A stretch of 64,000 bases of DNA from Petrolisthes cinctipes (Eukaryota > Arthropoda > Malacostraca > Decapoda > Porcellanidae): positions 347,501 to 411,500 of the forward strand of contig JAWQEG010000281.1 of assembly GCA_033782935.1 (NCBI GenBank). Reading direction: 5' to 3'. Below the pieces are notes generated by a model. The model was not told the origin of the DNA. It did not search any database and was given only the letters and a program-made list of their open reading frames with translations. This document shows, piece by piece, positions 20,754 through 33,346 of this stretch (position 1 is the stretch's first letter; the number at the start of each line of letters is the position of its first letter). The translations under genes were made by a program, and so were the position numbers.

Positions 20754-21082
20754 GGTATTTATTGGAAGAATTACCGTTTTGTAGCAGTGTTGCCAGATCC
20801 GGCTAGATCCCCGTATTTAGCCCCGGTCTTTTCCTGTACTTTACCGCGGTTATTTCCCGGTAGTTTGCCCAGGTTAGGTCCCGGTAGTTTGCTGTGGTCT
20901 AGGTTAGGTCAGGTAAGGTCAGGCTAATTTCAAAATGCCCCATTTGAATATGCCCTATCTTGGAAATAGGGCATTTGTGGAGGAAATGCCATAGAAGAAA
21001 ATAGTCTTAGAATGGTCTAAATAAGTGGGTAATGAAGGGAGAAAAACCGTACACAATAACGGTAATTCTTTCAATATTTACC
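20754..21082. mobile_element. 329-bp MITE with 8-bp TSD (right arm copy)
   Basis: Mirror of 7244-7572. AATTGTTT target duplications are at 20746-20753 and 21083-21090. Confidence 0.88.
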
Positions 21083-21959
21083 AATTGTTTTTCAAATGAA
21101 ACTACTGATTTCTGGTTTATGACCCACTCTGGCAGAGAGTTCCACATATCTATTACTCTGCAGAGAAAAGAGTATTTCCTCAAGTTCATTCGAGATCTTG
21201 GTTTAAATAATTTTCTAGAATTTCCTCATGTAATACTCTCTTCCCGTTCTTGAAAAACTTTCTCGCTGCATTCCTTGTCATACAGTCCATTGATAAATTT
21301 AAATGTTTCAATCATGTCGCCTCTCCATCTTCTATATGACAGTGTTGGTAGATTAAATGTTTTTAGCCTCTCCTCATATGACAAGTTCTTCATATTGGGC
21401 AGGAGTTTAGTTGCTCTTCTTTGGACATTTTCAACTGCCTCAATGTCCTTAAAAAGATAGGGATTCCACACCTGATTTGCGTATTCCAGATGAGGGCGGA
21501 GAAGAGCAATGAAAAGATATTTAAACATTTCTGCATTTAAGCTGGTGAAAGTTCTTCTTATAATGCCAACAATCTTGTTACCTTTGTTTATTTTCTCTGA
21601 GAGATTTTCTGAAAATTTCAATATGTCGTCAATAATTACTCCAATATCCTTTTCAGCTCTTTCTTCAGATCCACCAATTCTCATTTACCTCGTCTTATCT
21701 GAATAAAAACTCAATAACCATTTTTCTGTCCAATGTTTCATATCTTCTAAATCTTCTTGGAGTTTTATATGGTCATCATCATTTGCCATAATTCTAAAAA
21801 TTTTAGTGTCATCAGCATACAAATATATATCACTTTTGTTTCCATCACAACACAACTAGGCAGGTCATTGATATAAACAACAAATAGTAATGGTCCCAAG
21901 ACTGAGCCCTGAGGTACCCCACTGACCACATCACTCCATTCCATAGCCTCTCCATTCAC

Positions 21960-23555
21960 TATTCTATGTATCTATCTATAGCTCTGATGCCTCGTTGCCT
22001 CCATGAACTCCCCCCAAGGGGGTGGCCACGGCAGAAGTGCCTCCAGTTCTCTCTGTTCCAACACTCCCTCCTTACTTGTTCAAGCCCTACTCTGCTTCTC
22101 ACGTTTCTCTCCTTTACATACTCTTCCACTCTGTTCCAACACTCCCTCCTTACTTGTTCAAGCCCTCCTCTGTCCCTCATGTTTCTCTCCTTTACATACT
22201 CTTCCACTCTGTTCTGCCATCTAACCGGAGGTCTGCCTCTCACACCAGGTGCCACAACTTCACTTCCATACACCTTCTTTACAAACTCCTCACTTTACAT
22301 TCTCTCTACAGTGGGATCTCGCATCTAGCGAGTTCTCAACTTGCGAATTCGTATCTGGCGACACCATACAACCTCTACCCATATTCGTTTCTAGCGAACA
22401 AAATTCGCATCTGGCGAAATAAATATGTAAGAAAATTAAAAAATAATAATAATAAATTCGAGGGCGGCAGATTTACCGCCACGGCGGATACCTGTATTTT
22501 GTTTATCGTGTGACGTCACGTCACCACCCACGCGGCCAGTCGGCCACTCCTAGTCCTTCCCCAATTTAAAAACTCAGTCTCCGTCTTTGTCGAGCACGTG
22601 CGAGACCTCTCTTGACCCGCTCTGACCTTAAGCGTGAGGAGGAGAATGCAGATGAAAGAATTACAAAATTAATTCAAGCATCAAGAGAGGCGGGAGAGAG
22701 TGGTGGTGAGCGGGAGACAAGTGAGGAGGGAGGCTGTGGCACGCTGCACTAGCCTGTCCCTTCGCCTCAGATACCAGCAGTTCGTCACTTCATTCATTAC
22801 TCACGAGTAAATAGTGAATCCTGTATTTAATTATTTCTTCTTGAATTCATGTTGTGTATCACTTTGTGTACAACATAATGAAAATTATGCGATATCATAG
22901 ACAAAAGTATATAAAATATAGATAATAAATTAAACAAAAAAAATCCCATTTGGCAGGCGAGAGAGCGTGAACAGTGGTGAGGAGGGCGAGGGTGGTGGTG
23001 GTAACATGGACAAGGGAGGAGGGGAGGGGAAGGGAGAGGTTGCTTGAGTGAGGAGGTGGCTGCCAGTCCGTCCATCCCTCCACCAAATGGACATTCGTCA
23101 CACTTACACACTTTATCACTCAAATTACAATACCACTCATAATTTTTTCTTTGTTATATATTGTGCATCACTTTGTGTTTATTTAAATGGAAATTAAAAT
23201 GTTATAGGCGAAAATAAAGTAAATAAAATGAAGATCGGCAATTTTCACCTCACCTAGTATAATTTTTCTCATTAGTTTATGTATTCGCATCTAGCGAATT
23301 CACATCTAGCGCCGTTTTTTTGGCACCAATTACTCGCTAGATGCGAGATCCCACTGTACATGTCCAAACCATCTCAATGTATTACGTTTCACTCTCTCAA
23401 CCACTCGATGCCAATTGCCTTCTCACTCATACCACACCTCTCATATACACACTCATTACTTTCTCCATCCCACCTAGTAAGTCCACATGTTCCTCTCAAG
23501 TAACTCATTTTCATAGCACCTATTCTAGACTGATGAGCCCTACTCCATGTAGGGC
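21960..23555 (-). mobile_element. RTE 3' fragment carrying a DNA transposon (right arm)
   Basis: Minus-strand RTE end (tail TATCTATCTATAGCTC at the plus-strand left) equals 5765-6316, but is split by the 1,048-bp element at 22309-23356. About 12 bases near 23404 (CACTCCACACTC in the left arm, as complement) are missing. Confidence 0.85.
22309..23356. mobile_element. 1,048-bp CAG-ended DNA transposon, right arm only
   Basis: Inverted ends CAGTGGGATCTCGCATCTAG; TA on both sides (22307-22308, 23357-23358). Sub-terminal repeats of the GCATCTAGCGAA / TCTGGCGA type occur at both ends. No transposase is readable; a short ORF at 22827-23123 is low-complexity Pro/Ser. Ends and TA target match the pogo/Tigger side of Tc1/mariner. 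It is absent from the left arm, which has the scar TA-CTG-TA, and from the 44-kb RTE copy, which has a single TA. Confidence 0.92.
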
Positions 23556-24559
23556 TCTTTGATTTCTATTACCTAAGAATGCCTTAATCCAGTCCAAATA
23601 ATTGCCTTCTATACCACAGCAGGAGATCTTTTCCAATAACCTTTTATGTGGAACTCTATCAAAAGCCTTCATAAAATCACAATAAATTACATGTACAGAA
23701 TTCCCTTGATCTAAAGCCTTCGTCCACTCATCCAACACCTTTATAAGTTGTAATACAGTAGATCTCCCTGGTATAAAGCCGTACTGTTTATCACTGAGCA
23801 AGTTGTATTTCCTCAAGTGAGCCATCATCTCCTCTCTAATTAGTGTCTCCATACATTTACTTATGATGTTTGTCAGACTCACAGGTCTATCATTTCCCGG
23901 GTCCCTTTTATCACCTTTTTTAAATATTGCTGTGATATTTGCAATCTTCCAATCAGTGGGCAATTGCTGTGTGCTGAACGAGCATTCAAAGAAAATAACC
24001 AGTGGCTCTAAGATCTCCTTCATTATCTCCTTCACTATCCTTGGGTGTATCCCATCTGGTCCTGGTGATTTATCCTTCTTCATTTTCTGTATTACCTTCT
24101 GAATTTTCTCCTTGGTAATGTTAAGACTTTGCAGAGGTGGTACTACCTGCACTCTTCCCCTTGGAGAGTCTCCATCAGATTCAGTGACAAACACATTGGC
24201 AAATTGTCTAGAGAGAACCTTTGCTTTTTCTCTGTCACTTACTGCGGTCTCTGCCTTATTGTGGTCTGTATACAATTCTGATATCATGCCTTTGGTGTTC
24301 ATTTTTGACTGAACATATTTCCAAAAAACCTTCGGGTTTTCTTTTACAAGTGTAGCAACTTCCAGTTCCTTGTTCTTCACTGCTTTTCTTGTTTCTCTTC
24401 TCACCTGATTGTTAACTCTACTCTCCTATATTCTTTACTGATTTCAGCATACTGACTCTTCTCCATATAGTTTTCAGAATTTTCAAGTTTGTTCATTTGT
24501 TCCCATAATCTTTGCTTCCTCTTTATCTTGTTCCATAGCTTCCTGTTCATTGGCAAGTT

Positions 24560-24873
24560 CAGTTAATTCTCATTTTACACTGGGATGATGTATGTGAAAT
24601 AGTGTGTGTAATGAATGTATGTACTGTAAACACTTATTGTACACTATATTAAACACCCATAATACCAGTGTACTGTACAATGAGGGTTTTCTGTACACAG
24701 TTTCATTACACACCCATAATACCAGTGTACTGTACAATGAGGGTTTTCTGTACACAGTTTCATTACACACACTACATTACACATCCAATATACAAGTGTA
24801 CTGTACAATGAGGGTTTTTTGTACACAGTTTCATTACACACCCAATATACAAGTGTAAAATGAGAATTAACTG
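24560..24873. mobile_element. CAG-ended MITE with minisatellite, shorter version (right arm)
   Basis: Mirror of 4326-4757 with the same 22-bp ends but about two fewer internal units. Confidence 0.8.
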
Positions 24874-25068
24874 TGGGGGACTGTATCAAATGCTTTCCTT
24901 AGATCACAATAAGCCACATCCACTACCCATCCTCTATCTATAGACTCAGTCCACTTATCAATACTTATATCAGCTGCAATACTGTTGACCTCCCTGGTAA
25001 GAAACCATACTGTTTTTTGCTGAACAAGTTGTTACCTGACATGTGCTTTATGATACTGGTCTGTAGTT

Positions 25069-25198
25069 GTTGTTGAAGTTCCTCAAGGTGTCTGGCCGAG
25101 CAGCCCCCCTGAACTCCTGAGGAAGGTCATGGCCTGAACCGGGCTTTCCCACAGTGCCCTCAGAGAGTGTATGTTGTGTTGTTGGTGAGTGTGGTTGT
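25069..25198 (-). mobile_element. LINE 3' end with 11-bp TSD (right arm copy)
   Basis: Mirror of 4004-4130. GGTCTGTAGTT flanks it at 25058-25068 and 25199-25209. Confidence 0.85.
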
Positions 25199-25424
25199 GG
25201 TCTGTAGTTACTGGGGTCACTCTTATATCTCCCCTTTTTAAATATTGCAGTAATATTTGCTGTTTTCCACTCCTGGGGAACTTGATATCTTTCCAAAGAA
25301 TTGTTAAAAATAATCCACAGTGGTTCCACCAGCACCTCAGCAACTTCCAATATAACTCTTAGGTGGAGTGTGTCTGGTCCGGGGGATTTATTACGCTTTA
25401 ACTTTTTCAGTGTTTTCAGTATAC

Positions 25425-25674
25425 GAGGCTTCTATTTACATAACGAGATGAGCGACACAATTCAAGTTTTGAGAAAAATGGGTTTAAAGTTTAACATCTG
25501 TGTACAAAAGGTTATAATCTCTCTATTTATACTTCATTTTAAGCCTTATTAGAAACTCCAAAAGGGGATATGGACTTCACCACGTAAATTGTAGATGTTT
25601 ACTAGGGGGGGAAGACAGTGCCATTTCAATTTCACCAGAGGTGGTGTTTATCCCGTTATGCAAATAGACGCCTC
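25425..25674. mobile_element. 250-bp GAGGCGTC-ended MITE (right arm copy)
   Basis: Mirror of 3528-3777 with minor substitutions at the outer end (GAGGCTTC). Confidence 0.85.
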
Positions 25675-26934
25675 AATTATTATTATATATTATCTTCCCT
25701 TGATATTTCCATAATTGACAATGGTTTTTCTTGTCTCACTTTCAATTCTGGCACAGCTCCTTGCGGTTCGTTCATAAATACTGATGAAAAAAAACTCTGC
25801 TAACTCTTGTGCCTTCTCCTTGTCACTCGTTGTGTTGTTATTTTTGTCACCTCCCATATATAATTATGTGATCCCAGATACTGTCTTCGTCTTAGAGTTA
25901 ACGTACTTCCAGAATATCTTTGGATTGCTTTTTACATTTTGTGGTATTGTTTGTTCCTTTGCTTTAACTTCTCTCCTAGTTTCTTTCCTTACTTGGTTAT
26001 TTAAATGTCTGTACTCAACATTGCACTCTCTGATATTCCCTATTCCCACTGTCTGTTATTTCTTTCTGCCATTTTCCTCAATCGTTACTTTGCTTTTTCT
26101 TAATCTTTGCCCTCAGTTTCCTATTCATGGGTAAATTCACTGTTTAAGGTTTTCCTTGATTCCCTTTCCTTAAACATTCTGCATGGTATACAATCACTGA
26201 TAACTTCCTACAATTTAGTTATAAATTTATTCCACATGTCATCGATGTCTTCAGTATTCAAGTGGTCTTTCCAGTCTATATTTAGTTTCTCCTTCATTTC
26301 TAAATAATTTCCTCTTTCATATAAATACACCTTCTTCTTTGTCTTCCTTATCTGTGGTTCTATATCACAATGAAAAGTTATGCAGGCATGATCACTTTTT
26401 CCGAGGGGGCTGTCTACTTCAATCCCCTCTACTCTTACGTCATCGTCAGTAAACACAAGTGACGTGTATAAATAAGGTGTGGGTCATCTAGTGGGACAGA
26501 AGAGAAGCTACGGTACCAACATCACCACCATGAAGCTCCATTGTCTCATCTAGTGCGACACCCAATAATCTCGGGGCCTCACAAGAGTCAATGGCTACTG
26601 ACACCCTACAGCCCCGAGGTTGAGGTATAGTAAAAGAAAAAAAAAAATCCACTTTTCACTCCCTCTACATCTTGTTATGTTGCACAAAGAAACAATCTCT
26701 TATTTTTTCTATAAAACTCTGACTGTATTGGTCTCCGCTGGATGCTGTACCTGTTGTCCAGTTTATGTTAGGCAAATTATAATCGCCTATATCTATTTTG
26801 TGTTTCGTTCTTTGTTCACCTATTTCTTGTTGTAGATCCAATAACCTGTTGTTATTCTCAGTGGTGCTATTTGGACTCCTGTATACAGCTGTGAGCAATA
26901 AGTCCTCTGTACCTTTTATATTCACTTTTATATA

Positions 26935-27404
26935 CAGACAATTCTCATTTTACACTTGTATATTGGGTGTGTAATGTAGTGTGTGTAATGAAACTGTGTA
27001 CAGAAAACCCTCATTGTACAGTACACTTGTATATTGGGTGTGTAATGTAATGTGTGTAATGAAACTGTGTACAGAAAACCCTCATTGTACAGTACACTTG
27101 TATATTGGGTGTGTAATGTAGTGTGTGTAATGAAACTGTGTACAGAAAACCCTCATTGTACAGTACACTTGTATATTGGGTGTGTAATGTAATGTGTGTA
27201 ATGAAACTGTGTACAGAAAACCCTCATTGTACAGTACACTTGTATATTGGGTGTGTAATGAAACTGTACAGAAAACCCTCATTGTATAGTACACTTGTAT
27301 ATTGGGTGTGTAATATAGTGTACAATAAGTGTATACACTACATACATTCATTACACACACACTATTTCACATACATAATGCCAGTGTAAAATGAGAATTG
27401 CCTG
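26935..27404. mobile_element. CAG-ended MITE with expanded minisatellite (right arm)
   Basis: Ends CAGACAATTCTCATTTTACA and the complement of CAGGCAATTCTCATTTTACA, with TA on both sides (26933-26934, 27405-27406). At 470 bp versus 273 bp on the left, it has about three more internal units. Confidence 0.85.
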
Positions 27405-28949
27405 TATTCACATAAATCACCACCTTCCTCAATACTATAGGACACCCCATGTTTCACATACATTAACAAACCTCTCCCACAGCTTTCTTCAGATATATTT
27501 TTTCCTAATAATTTGTATCCCTTGATATTAAACTCTACAATACTCTTTTCATATCTATAGTTCTTTGGCTTCACCTCCAGTATTATTATCACATGGGGTT
27601 TCACTCTCATATTTCCTATTCTTACCTCAAGTTGTCACATGTAAAAGTATCAACATTACTAAACATCACATGTATCTTATTTTGAGACTTAATCTTTTCT
27701 CCATTCTGCCTCATCTTTACTGGATATTTTCCTCTTGGTTTCTCTTTACACACAGTAGATACCGCTTCCATGGCTTCCCTCTTACCACATCCTTCTCCTC
27801 CTCACTCTTCTCTTTGGCCTGTTTCCTTAGTTCCTTTTCTTATTCCCGTTCCTCTCTCGTCACATCATGATACACTGACACATTCCTGAATAAAAGTTCC
27901 TTAACATTCTTTAGTTTATACAAGTTTCTCATGATCCTCATCTTCACTATCAAAACAATTTAGGTTCAGCTCTCCACAAATCTCTTTAAACATTAGTTTA
28001 TCATGTCTCATCTTGTCTTCTCTCTCCTCCATGTTAAATCCACTTATCATTTCTTCCGGCATTCTGTGCAGTACTATATTATTCTCTCTGTGTAACATAT
28101 GCTTCACTTGTTCCACTGTCTCCTCTGCAATCACACTTTTGCTTACTTTTGTAACACTATGTGAGTTGCAAATATTTTGGGTCTCCTCCTTCACAACATC
28201 TTTGCAGGATTATACTAAATCATTCTTCACCTCAATGCAAACTTTCTCCTTAACTTCCTCAAGTAACTTACCTTTTATATCATTAATATCCTTCTGAACC
28301 TCTTGAAACTTATCCAACTTTCCTAGTTCCAACACTTTTTGTACTTCTAATTTCTCTTTCACTTCATCCATTTCTGTACTAATTCTGCCCTTTACTACTG
28401 CTATCTCATTCTCAAAAACAAGAAGCTTGGCAGTTGTCTCCTTTTCTAGGTTTTTCATCTTTGTTTCCACAACATCTTGTCTCTTTTCCAGCTTTGTAAA
28501 TGTGACTCAGGACTTTGACAGCAACATTATCACACTTATTGTAATACCAGTGTAGTTTACTAGCATCACTCCTGTTTAAAAATTTATATATACAGTACTT
28601 CCCTTGATACTCCTTCACACTTAATATGATGCCAGAATTCACAAAGACCACACCAAAATGCAGCATCAGAGTTGTTGCAGTCTGGACAAACCTTGAGCTT
28701 CCTCCTCTACTTGTTTACATCTGTTATCCCCTTCCTCCTTCAGTCATGTTTCATTAATCAGCTGATCCTGGGATGGTAACTTCTTCCTTTGTTTTAGTCC
28801 ACTTCTTGTTGCTGTAGACACTTTTTTCTCCAGAGTCAGTCTTATACTTCTTAGGTTCTTATATTTGCTTTATACAACTTACCACCATTCAACTATATTT
28901 CAAACTCATTAATAATTGAAACAAAGATAGACCCAACCAATTCATATCC

Positions 28950-29441
28950 TTACCTAACCTGACCTGACCTGACCTGACCTAACCTTACCTGACCTGACCT
29001 TACCTAACCTGACCTTACCTAACCTGACCTGACCTTACCTAACCTCACCTTACCTAACCTGACCTTACCTAACCTGACCTGACCTAACCTGACCTTACCT
29101 AACCTAACCTTACCTTACCTGACCTTACCTAACCAAACCTAACCTGACCTGACCTGACCTGACCTAACCTAACCTTACCTTACCTTACCTGACCTTACCT
29201 AACCTGACCTTACCTAACCTTACCTTACCTGACCTTACCTAACCTGACCTGACCTGACCTGACCTGACATGACCTAACCTAACCTAACCTAACCTAACCT
29301 GGGCAAACTACCGGGACCTAACATGGGCAAACTACTGGGAAATAACCATGGTAATGTACAGGAAATGACCGGGGCAAAATTTTGGGACCTAGCCGGATCT
29401 GGCAACACTGCTACAAAACATTAATTCTTTCAATAGATACC
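28950..29441. mobile_element. MITE-derived block with AACCT/GACCT pentamer array (right arm)
   Basis: Mirror of 132-450 but longer: about 70 pentamers (AACCT, GACCT, TACCT) precede the MITE module and the end CAATAGATACC. Confidence 0.75.
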
Positions 29442-29460
29442 GTACCCATTATTTTATTGG

Positions 29461-29540
<80 letters not shown>

Positions 29541-29599
29541 ATTTTTCTGGTATGTAAATCAGTTAAAATAGACTATATGTATGTATGTATATGTTATTA

Positions 29600-29835
29600 T
29601 TATTATTATTATTTTAATCTATTCTATTACTGTTTTTTAATACAAAGTTTTTACCTTTTTTTTCTTGCTAATTTATAACATTCTAAGACACTTTTCTTCA
29701 ATGGTATTTTATTATCATCATCATCATCATCATCATTATTATTATTCAGTAAACCTAACCTAACCTAATGTAATGCCAACAGAATTGGTCAGGTGCTAAC
29801 CAGGTCATGGAAGATAAAGATAATGAAAGGTAATA

Positions 29836-29866
<31 letters not shown>

Positions 29867-30040
29867 GGTAAAAGTATAGAAGTAGTTCATTCACTATATT
29901 GTATATTTTAGTATCATTAACCACTATTTTGGACCATTCTAACACACTTTTCATCTATGGTGTTTCTCTGGGAGATGCCCCGTTTTAGAGATGTGCCCCA
30001 TTTTACAAACATATTTTGGAAATTAATCTGACCTAACCTG
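29600..30040. other. Microsatellite-rich stretch beyond the visible right arm
   Basis: ATT and TCA trinucleotide runs (29595-29610, 29710-29748, 29838-29864) and short AACCT runs. No gene is seen. Whether the palindrome continues here cannot be told, because the mirror lies outside the window. Confidence 0.6.
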
Positions 30041-30044
30041 ACCT

Positions 30045-30335
30045 AGCCAGTAAATATTGAAGGAATTACCGTTATTGCATATGGGTTTTCTACCTTCATT
30101 ACCCACTTATTTAGACAATTTTAAGACTATTTTCTTCTAAGGCATTTCCTCCACAAATGCCCCATTTCCAAGATATTCAGATGGGGTAGATATTCAAGAT
30201 ATTCAGATGGGGTATTTTGACATTAGCCTGACCTAACCTAACCTAACCTAACCTAACCACATCAGACTACTGGGACCTAACCTGGGCAAACTACCGGGAC
30301 CTAACCGTGGTAAAGTACAGGAAATGACCGGGGAA
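30045..30335. mobile_element. Partial 8-bp-TSD-family MITE
   Basis: AGTAAATATTGAAGGAATTA, then the family interior up to GTAAAGTACAGGAAATGACC. The second end is missing. Confidence 0.75.
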
Positions 30336-30399
30336 AAAAGTCTGAGGAAGTCTACTTACGTTACATCACATTTTCTGTGTTTACTACTGTCACCTGAAA

Positions 30400-31160
30400 A
30401 ACTATGATTCTGTTTATTTTTTTGGTGATAAACTATAATTTATTTTTTATTTTTTTTATGATAAACTGTATCGTTTTATATATATATTTTTTTTTTGTGA
30501 TAAACTGTTTCTTTCTTTCTTTCTTTTTGTGATAAACTGTTTGTTTTTTTGTGTGTGTGATACTGTTTATTATTTCTTATGGTAATAAACTATACTTCTT
30601 TTTTCTTTTTGTGATAAACTATGCTTCTTTTTTTGTGATAAACGATGCCTATTATTATTATTTTTTTTTTGTGATAAACTATGCTTCTTCTTTTTCCTTT
30701 TGGTGATAAATTATGTTTCTTTCTTTTTTTATATAAACTATGCTTCTTTTTTCTTTTTTTTTGGTGATAAACTGTTTCTTTTTTTTTGTGCGATAAATTA
30801 TGCTTTTTTTTTGTGTTAAACTATGCTTCTTCTTTTTTGGTGATAAACTATGCTTTTTTGGTGTGAGTGATAAACTATACTTTTTTTGTGTGTGTGTGAT
30901 AAACTAGGCTTATAATTATTATTATTATTATTAATTTTTTTTAACTATGCTTTTTTGTGTGTGTGATAAACTAGGCTTATTATTATTATTATTTTTTTTT
31001 TTTTTGTGATAAACTATCCTTTTCATTTGTGTGTGTGATAAACTATGCTTATTATTATTATCATTACTATTATAACTTTTTTTTTTTTTGGTGATTAACT
31101 TTTTTGTGTGTGATAAACTATGCTTCTTCTTTTTTTATATTTATTTATTTATTTATTTTT
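30400..31160. repeat. Degenerate T-rich minisatellite (GTGATAAACTATGCTTC unit)
   Basis: More than 20 irregular units of GATAAACTATGCTTCTTTTT with variable T runs and GTGTGTGTGA inserts. Confidence 0.85.
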
Positions 31161-31289
31161 TTTGGGGGGGGTTAGTCACTTAAAAGCCGGCACCTGATTG
31201 GCTGAACAACACAGGGCGCCCTAACTACATTTTTTCTAATGATTTCATACATTATTTTTTTAAATGCATAAACATACATACATATGATA

Positions 31290-31625
31290 ATTGAGGGTAA
31301 TAGATATTTTATTTAATAGTATTTTCTTAACATATTTATTTTCTGTTTATTTATCAGTATTTTCTTAACATATTTCTTTTCTGTGTATTTAATATTACTT
31401 TTTATATATTTTTTTTTTCTGTTTATATAATAATACTTTCTTAACATATTTATTTTCTGTTTATATAATAATGCTTTCTTAATATATATATTTTTTGTTT
31501 ATATAATAATTTTTTAACATAATTTTTTCTGTTTATATAATAGTACTTTCATAACATGTTTATATAATAATATTTTCATAACATATTTCTTTTTTGTTTA
31601 TTTGATAGTACCCCCAACATTTTTT
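31290..31625. repeat. AT-rich minisatellite (TTCTTAACATATTTATTTTC unit)
   Basis: About seven units of 40-55 bp with TTTCTGTTTATATAATA and CTTAACATAT. Confidence 0.8.
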
Positions 31626-31634
31626 TTTCAGATT

Positions 31635-31800
31635 CTGTAAAAATGTAGGGCGATTATCCTATAATTGGCAACACTGATATTCTGCCGCGAGGTTGAAATG
31701 TCCAAAATGTAGGGCGATTATCCTGTAGTTGGCAACACTGTGGTATCCAGCCCTAGATCAGTGTTGCCAGTGTCCAATGTTGCCAGCTGAGAGGGATTGC
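31635..31800. repeat. Duplicated GTAGGGCGATTATCCT motif
   Basis: AAATGTAGGGCGATTATCCT plus TTGGCAACACTG occurs twice (31642 and 31698) around CCGCGAGGTTGAAATGTCC. No gene is seen. Confidence 0.6.
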
Positions 31801-31884
31801 CACCTGACCATCTAGGTGAGTGACTGTGTTTGGGTTTAATTGTGTGTGTGTGTGTGTATGTGTACAGTACATAATATGTTCTTA

Positions 31885-32864
31885 CCTATTTGTATCTTTA
31901 CAGGATTGAGTCAAGCTCGTAATGTCCCGTATTTTAAATCACAATTATCATATTTTTCTTTAAAGTTATGTATGTTTTTGACACACACCACTTCTTCTGG
32001 TAATTTGTTCCATTCGTCTATTACTCTATTTGGAAAGCTATATTTCTGTACATCTTAATCTCCTCTTCTTTTAATTAATTTCTTACTATGTCCTCTCATT
32101 GTAGGTATTCCTTGTTGACATAAGTTATATATATATCTATCTTTTCTTTTTCTGTGACACATTTGTAAACCATAATCATATCACCTCTCTTTCATCTTTC
32201 TTCTAGTTTAGGTAATTTTAGTTTCGCTAGTCTTTCTTCATAGTGTGTGTGTACAGTACATAATATTATGTGTGTGTGTGTGTGTGTGTGTACAGTACAT
32301 AATATTGTGTGTGTGTGTGTGTGTGTGTACAGTACATAATATGTGTGTGTGTGTACAGTACATAATATTGTGTGTGTGTGTGTGTACAGTACATAATATT
32401 GTGTGTGTGTGTGTGTACAGTACATAATATTGTGTGTGTGTGTGTGTACAGTACATAATATTGTGTGTGTGTGTGTGTGTGTACAGTACATAATATTGCG
32501 TGTGTGTACAGTACATAATATGTGTGTGTGTGTGTGTATGTTTTTGACACACACCACTTCTGGTAATTTATTCCATTCATCTATTACTCTATTTGGAAAG
32601 CTATATTTCTGTACATATTTGTGTGTGTGTGTGTGTTTTTTTTTTTGACACACACCACTTCTTCTGGTAATTTATTCAATTCGTCTTTTACTCTATTTGG
32701 AAAGCTATATTTCTGTACATATTTGTGTGTGTGTATGTTTTTGACACACACCACTTCTTCTGGTAATTTATTCAATTCGTCTATTACTCTATTTGGAAAT
32801 CTATATATCTGTACATCTTTATCTCCTCTTCTTTTAATTAATTTCTTACTGTGTCCTCTCATTG
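31885..32864 (-). pseudogene. CR1-like LINE 3' ends, tandemly duplicated with TG-rich minisatellite
   Basis: Minus strand at 32240-31890 reads YEERLAKLKLPKLEE, KRGDMIMVYKCVTEKE, SFPNRVIDEW-type codons. Between 32245 and 32545 about eight units of (GT)n plus TACAGTACATAATATT are inserted. The tail codons (RGHSKKLIKRRGDKDVQ, FPNRVIDELNKLPEEVVCVK) then repeat three times up to 32864, separated by GT runs. Slippage or unequal exchange has multiplied the LINE end. Confidence 0.75.
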
Positions 32865-33071
32865 TGTTGAGCTGGTAGATACATATGGCAGGATAAAACA
32901 GAGGCACAGAAGCAAGGAAATTAACTTTATAATTCTGGAGGCAACACACATGGAACGTAGCAGCCAATGTCAACCACCACCTCTCTCACTCACACATCTC
33001 CAAAACATAAACAAATGACATTTCGTGAAGCGCGGAGCATAAAATCTCACACAAATTTAACATAGTTAACA
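32865..33071 (-). mobile_element. 3' LTR of the copia element
   Basis: Plus-strand TGTTGAGCTGGTAGATACAT … ATAGTTAACA; 207 bp, about 90 percent similar by eye to 36517-36728. TG/CA ends. It is joined directly to the LINE tail sequence CTCTCATTG. Confidence 0.85.
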
Positions 33072-33346
33072 TGTATAATATGTTTGGTATTCAATTTTCT
33101 TGACTTTTCAGTTATTATTATTATTATTATCATCTATCTCTCTATGTAACATCTCACACAAATTGAACATATTTAAAATATTCCCTCTCTTCTAAATAAA
33201 ATGGAATTATATTCAAACTAATGATAACTGTCCATGCAGCTCAAATAGATGACAACAGTATAAAAATAAAAAACTTATAGGCAAATAGAACATAAAAAAT
33301 TATTGTTCTTTTTACGAAATTAATATACTTCAGTTAATTTGTTAGC

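Larger units (their letters stand above)
20690..24559 (-). pseudogene. CR1-like LINE copy B ORF2 remnant (right arm)
   Basis: Mirror of 4758-7660. RT codons are open for 294 residues at 24404-23520 (KSPGPDGIHP, YGFIPGRSTVLQL, YCDFMKAFDRVPH), longer than on the left. VPQGSVLGPLL is intact here where the left arm has a stop. The YADD box is still out of frame and an RTE/transposon block interrupts it. Confidence 0.88.
24874..28720 (-). pseudogene. CR1-like LINE copy A (ORF1 and ORF2 remnants, right arm)
   Basis: Mirror of 691-4325 with the same stops and insertions. The RT start KSPGPD lies near 25380, endonuclease GDYNLPNINW near 26780 (Phe to Tyr versus left), and the ORF1 coiled coil at 27916-28470. 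Not functional. Confidence 0.85.
14301..29599. repeat. Right arm of giant inverted repeat
   Basis: Reverse complement of 1-14275, with high identity but clear divergence. It is longer mainly because of a 1,048-bp transposon at 22309-23356, a longer CT tract and a larger minisatellite at 26935-27404. It lacks the left-arm MITE found at 7888-8250. Pairing continues to about 29599, where the left arm runs out of window. Confidence 0.97.
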
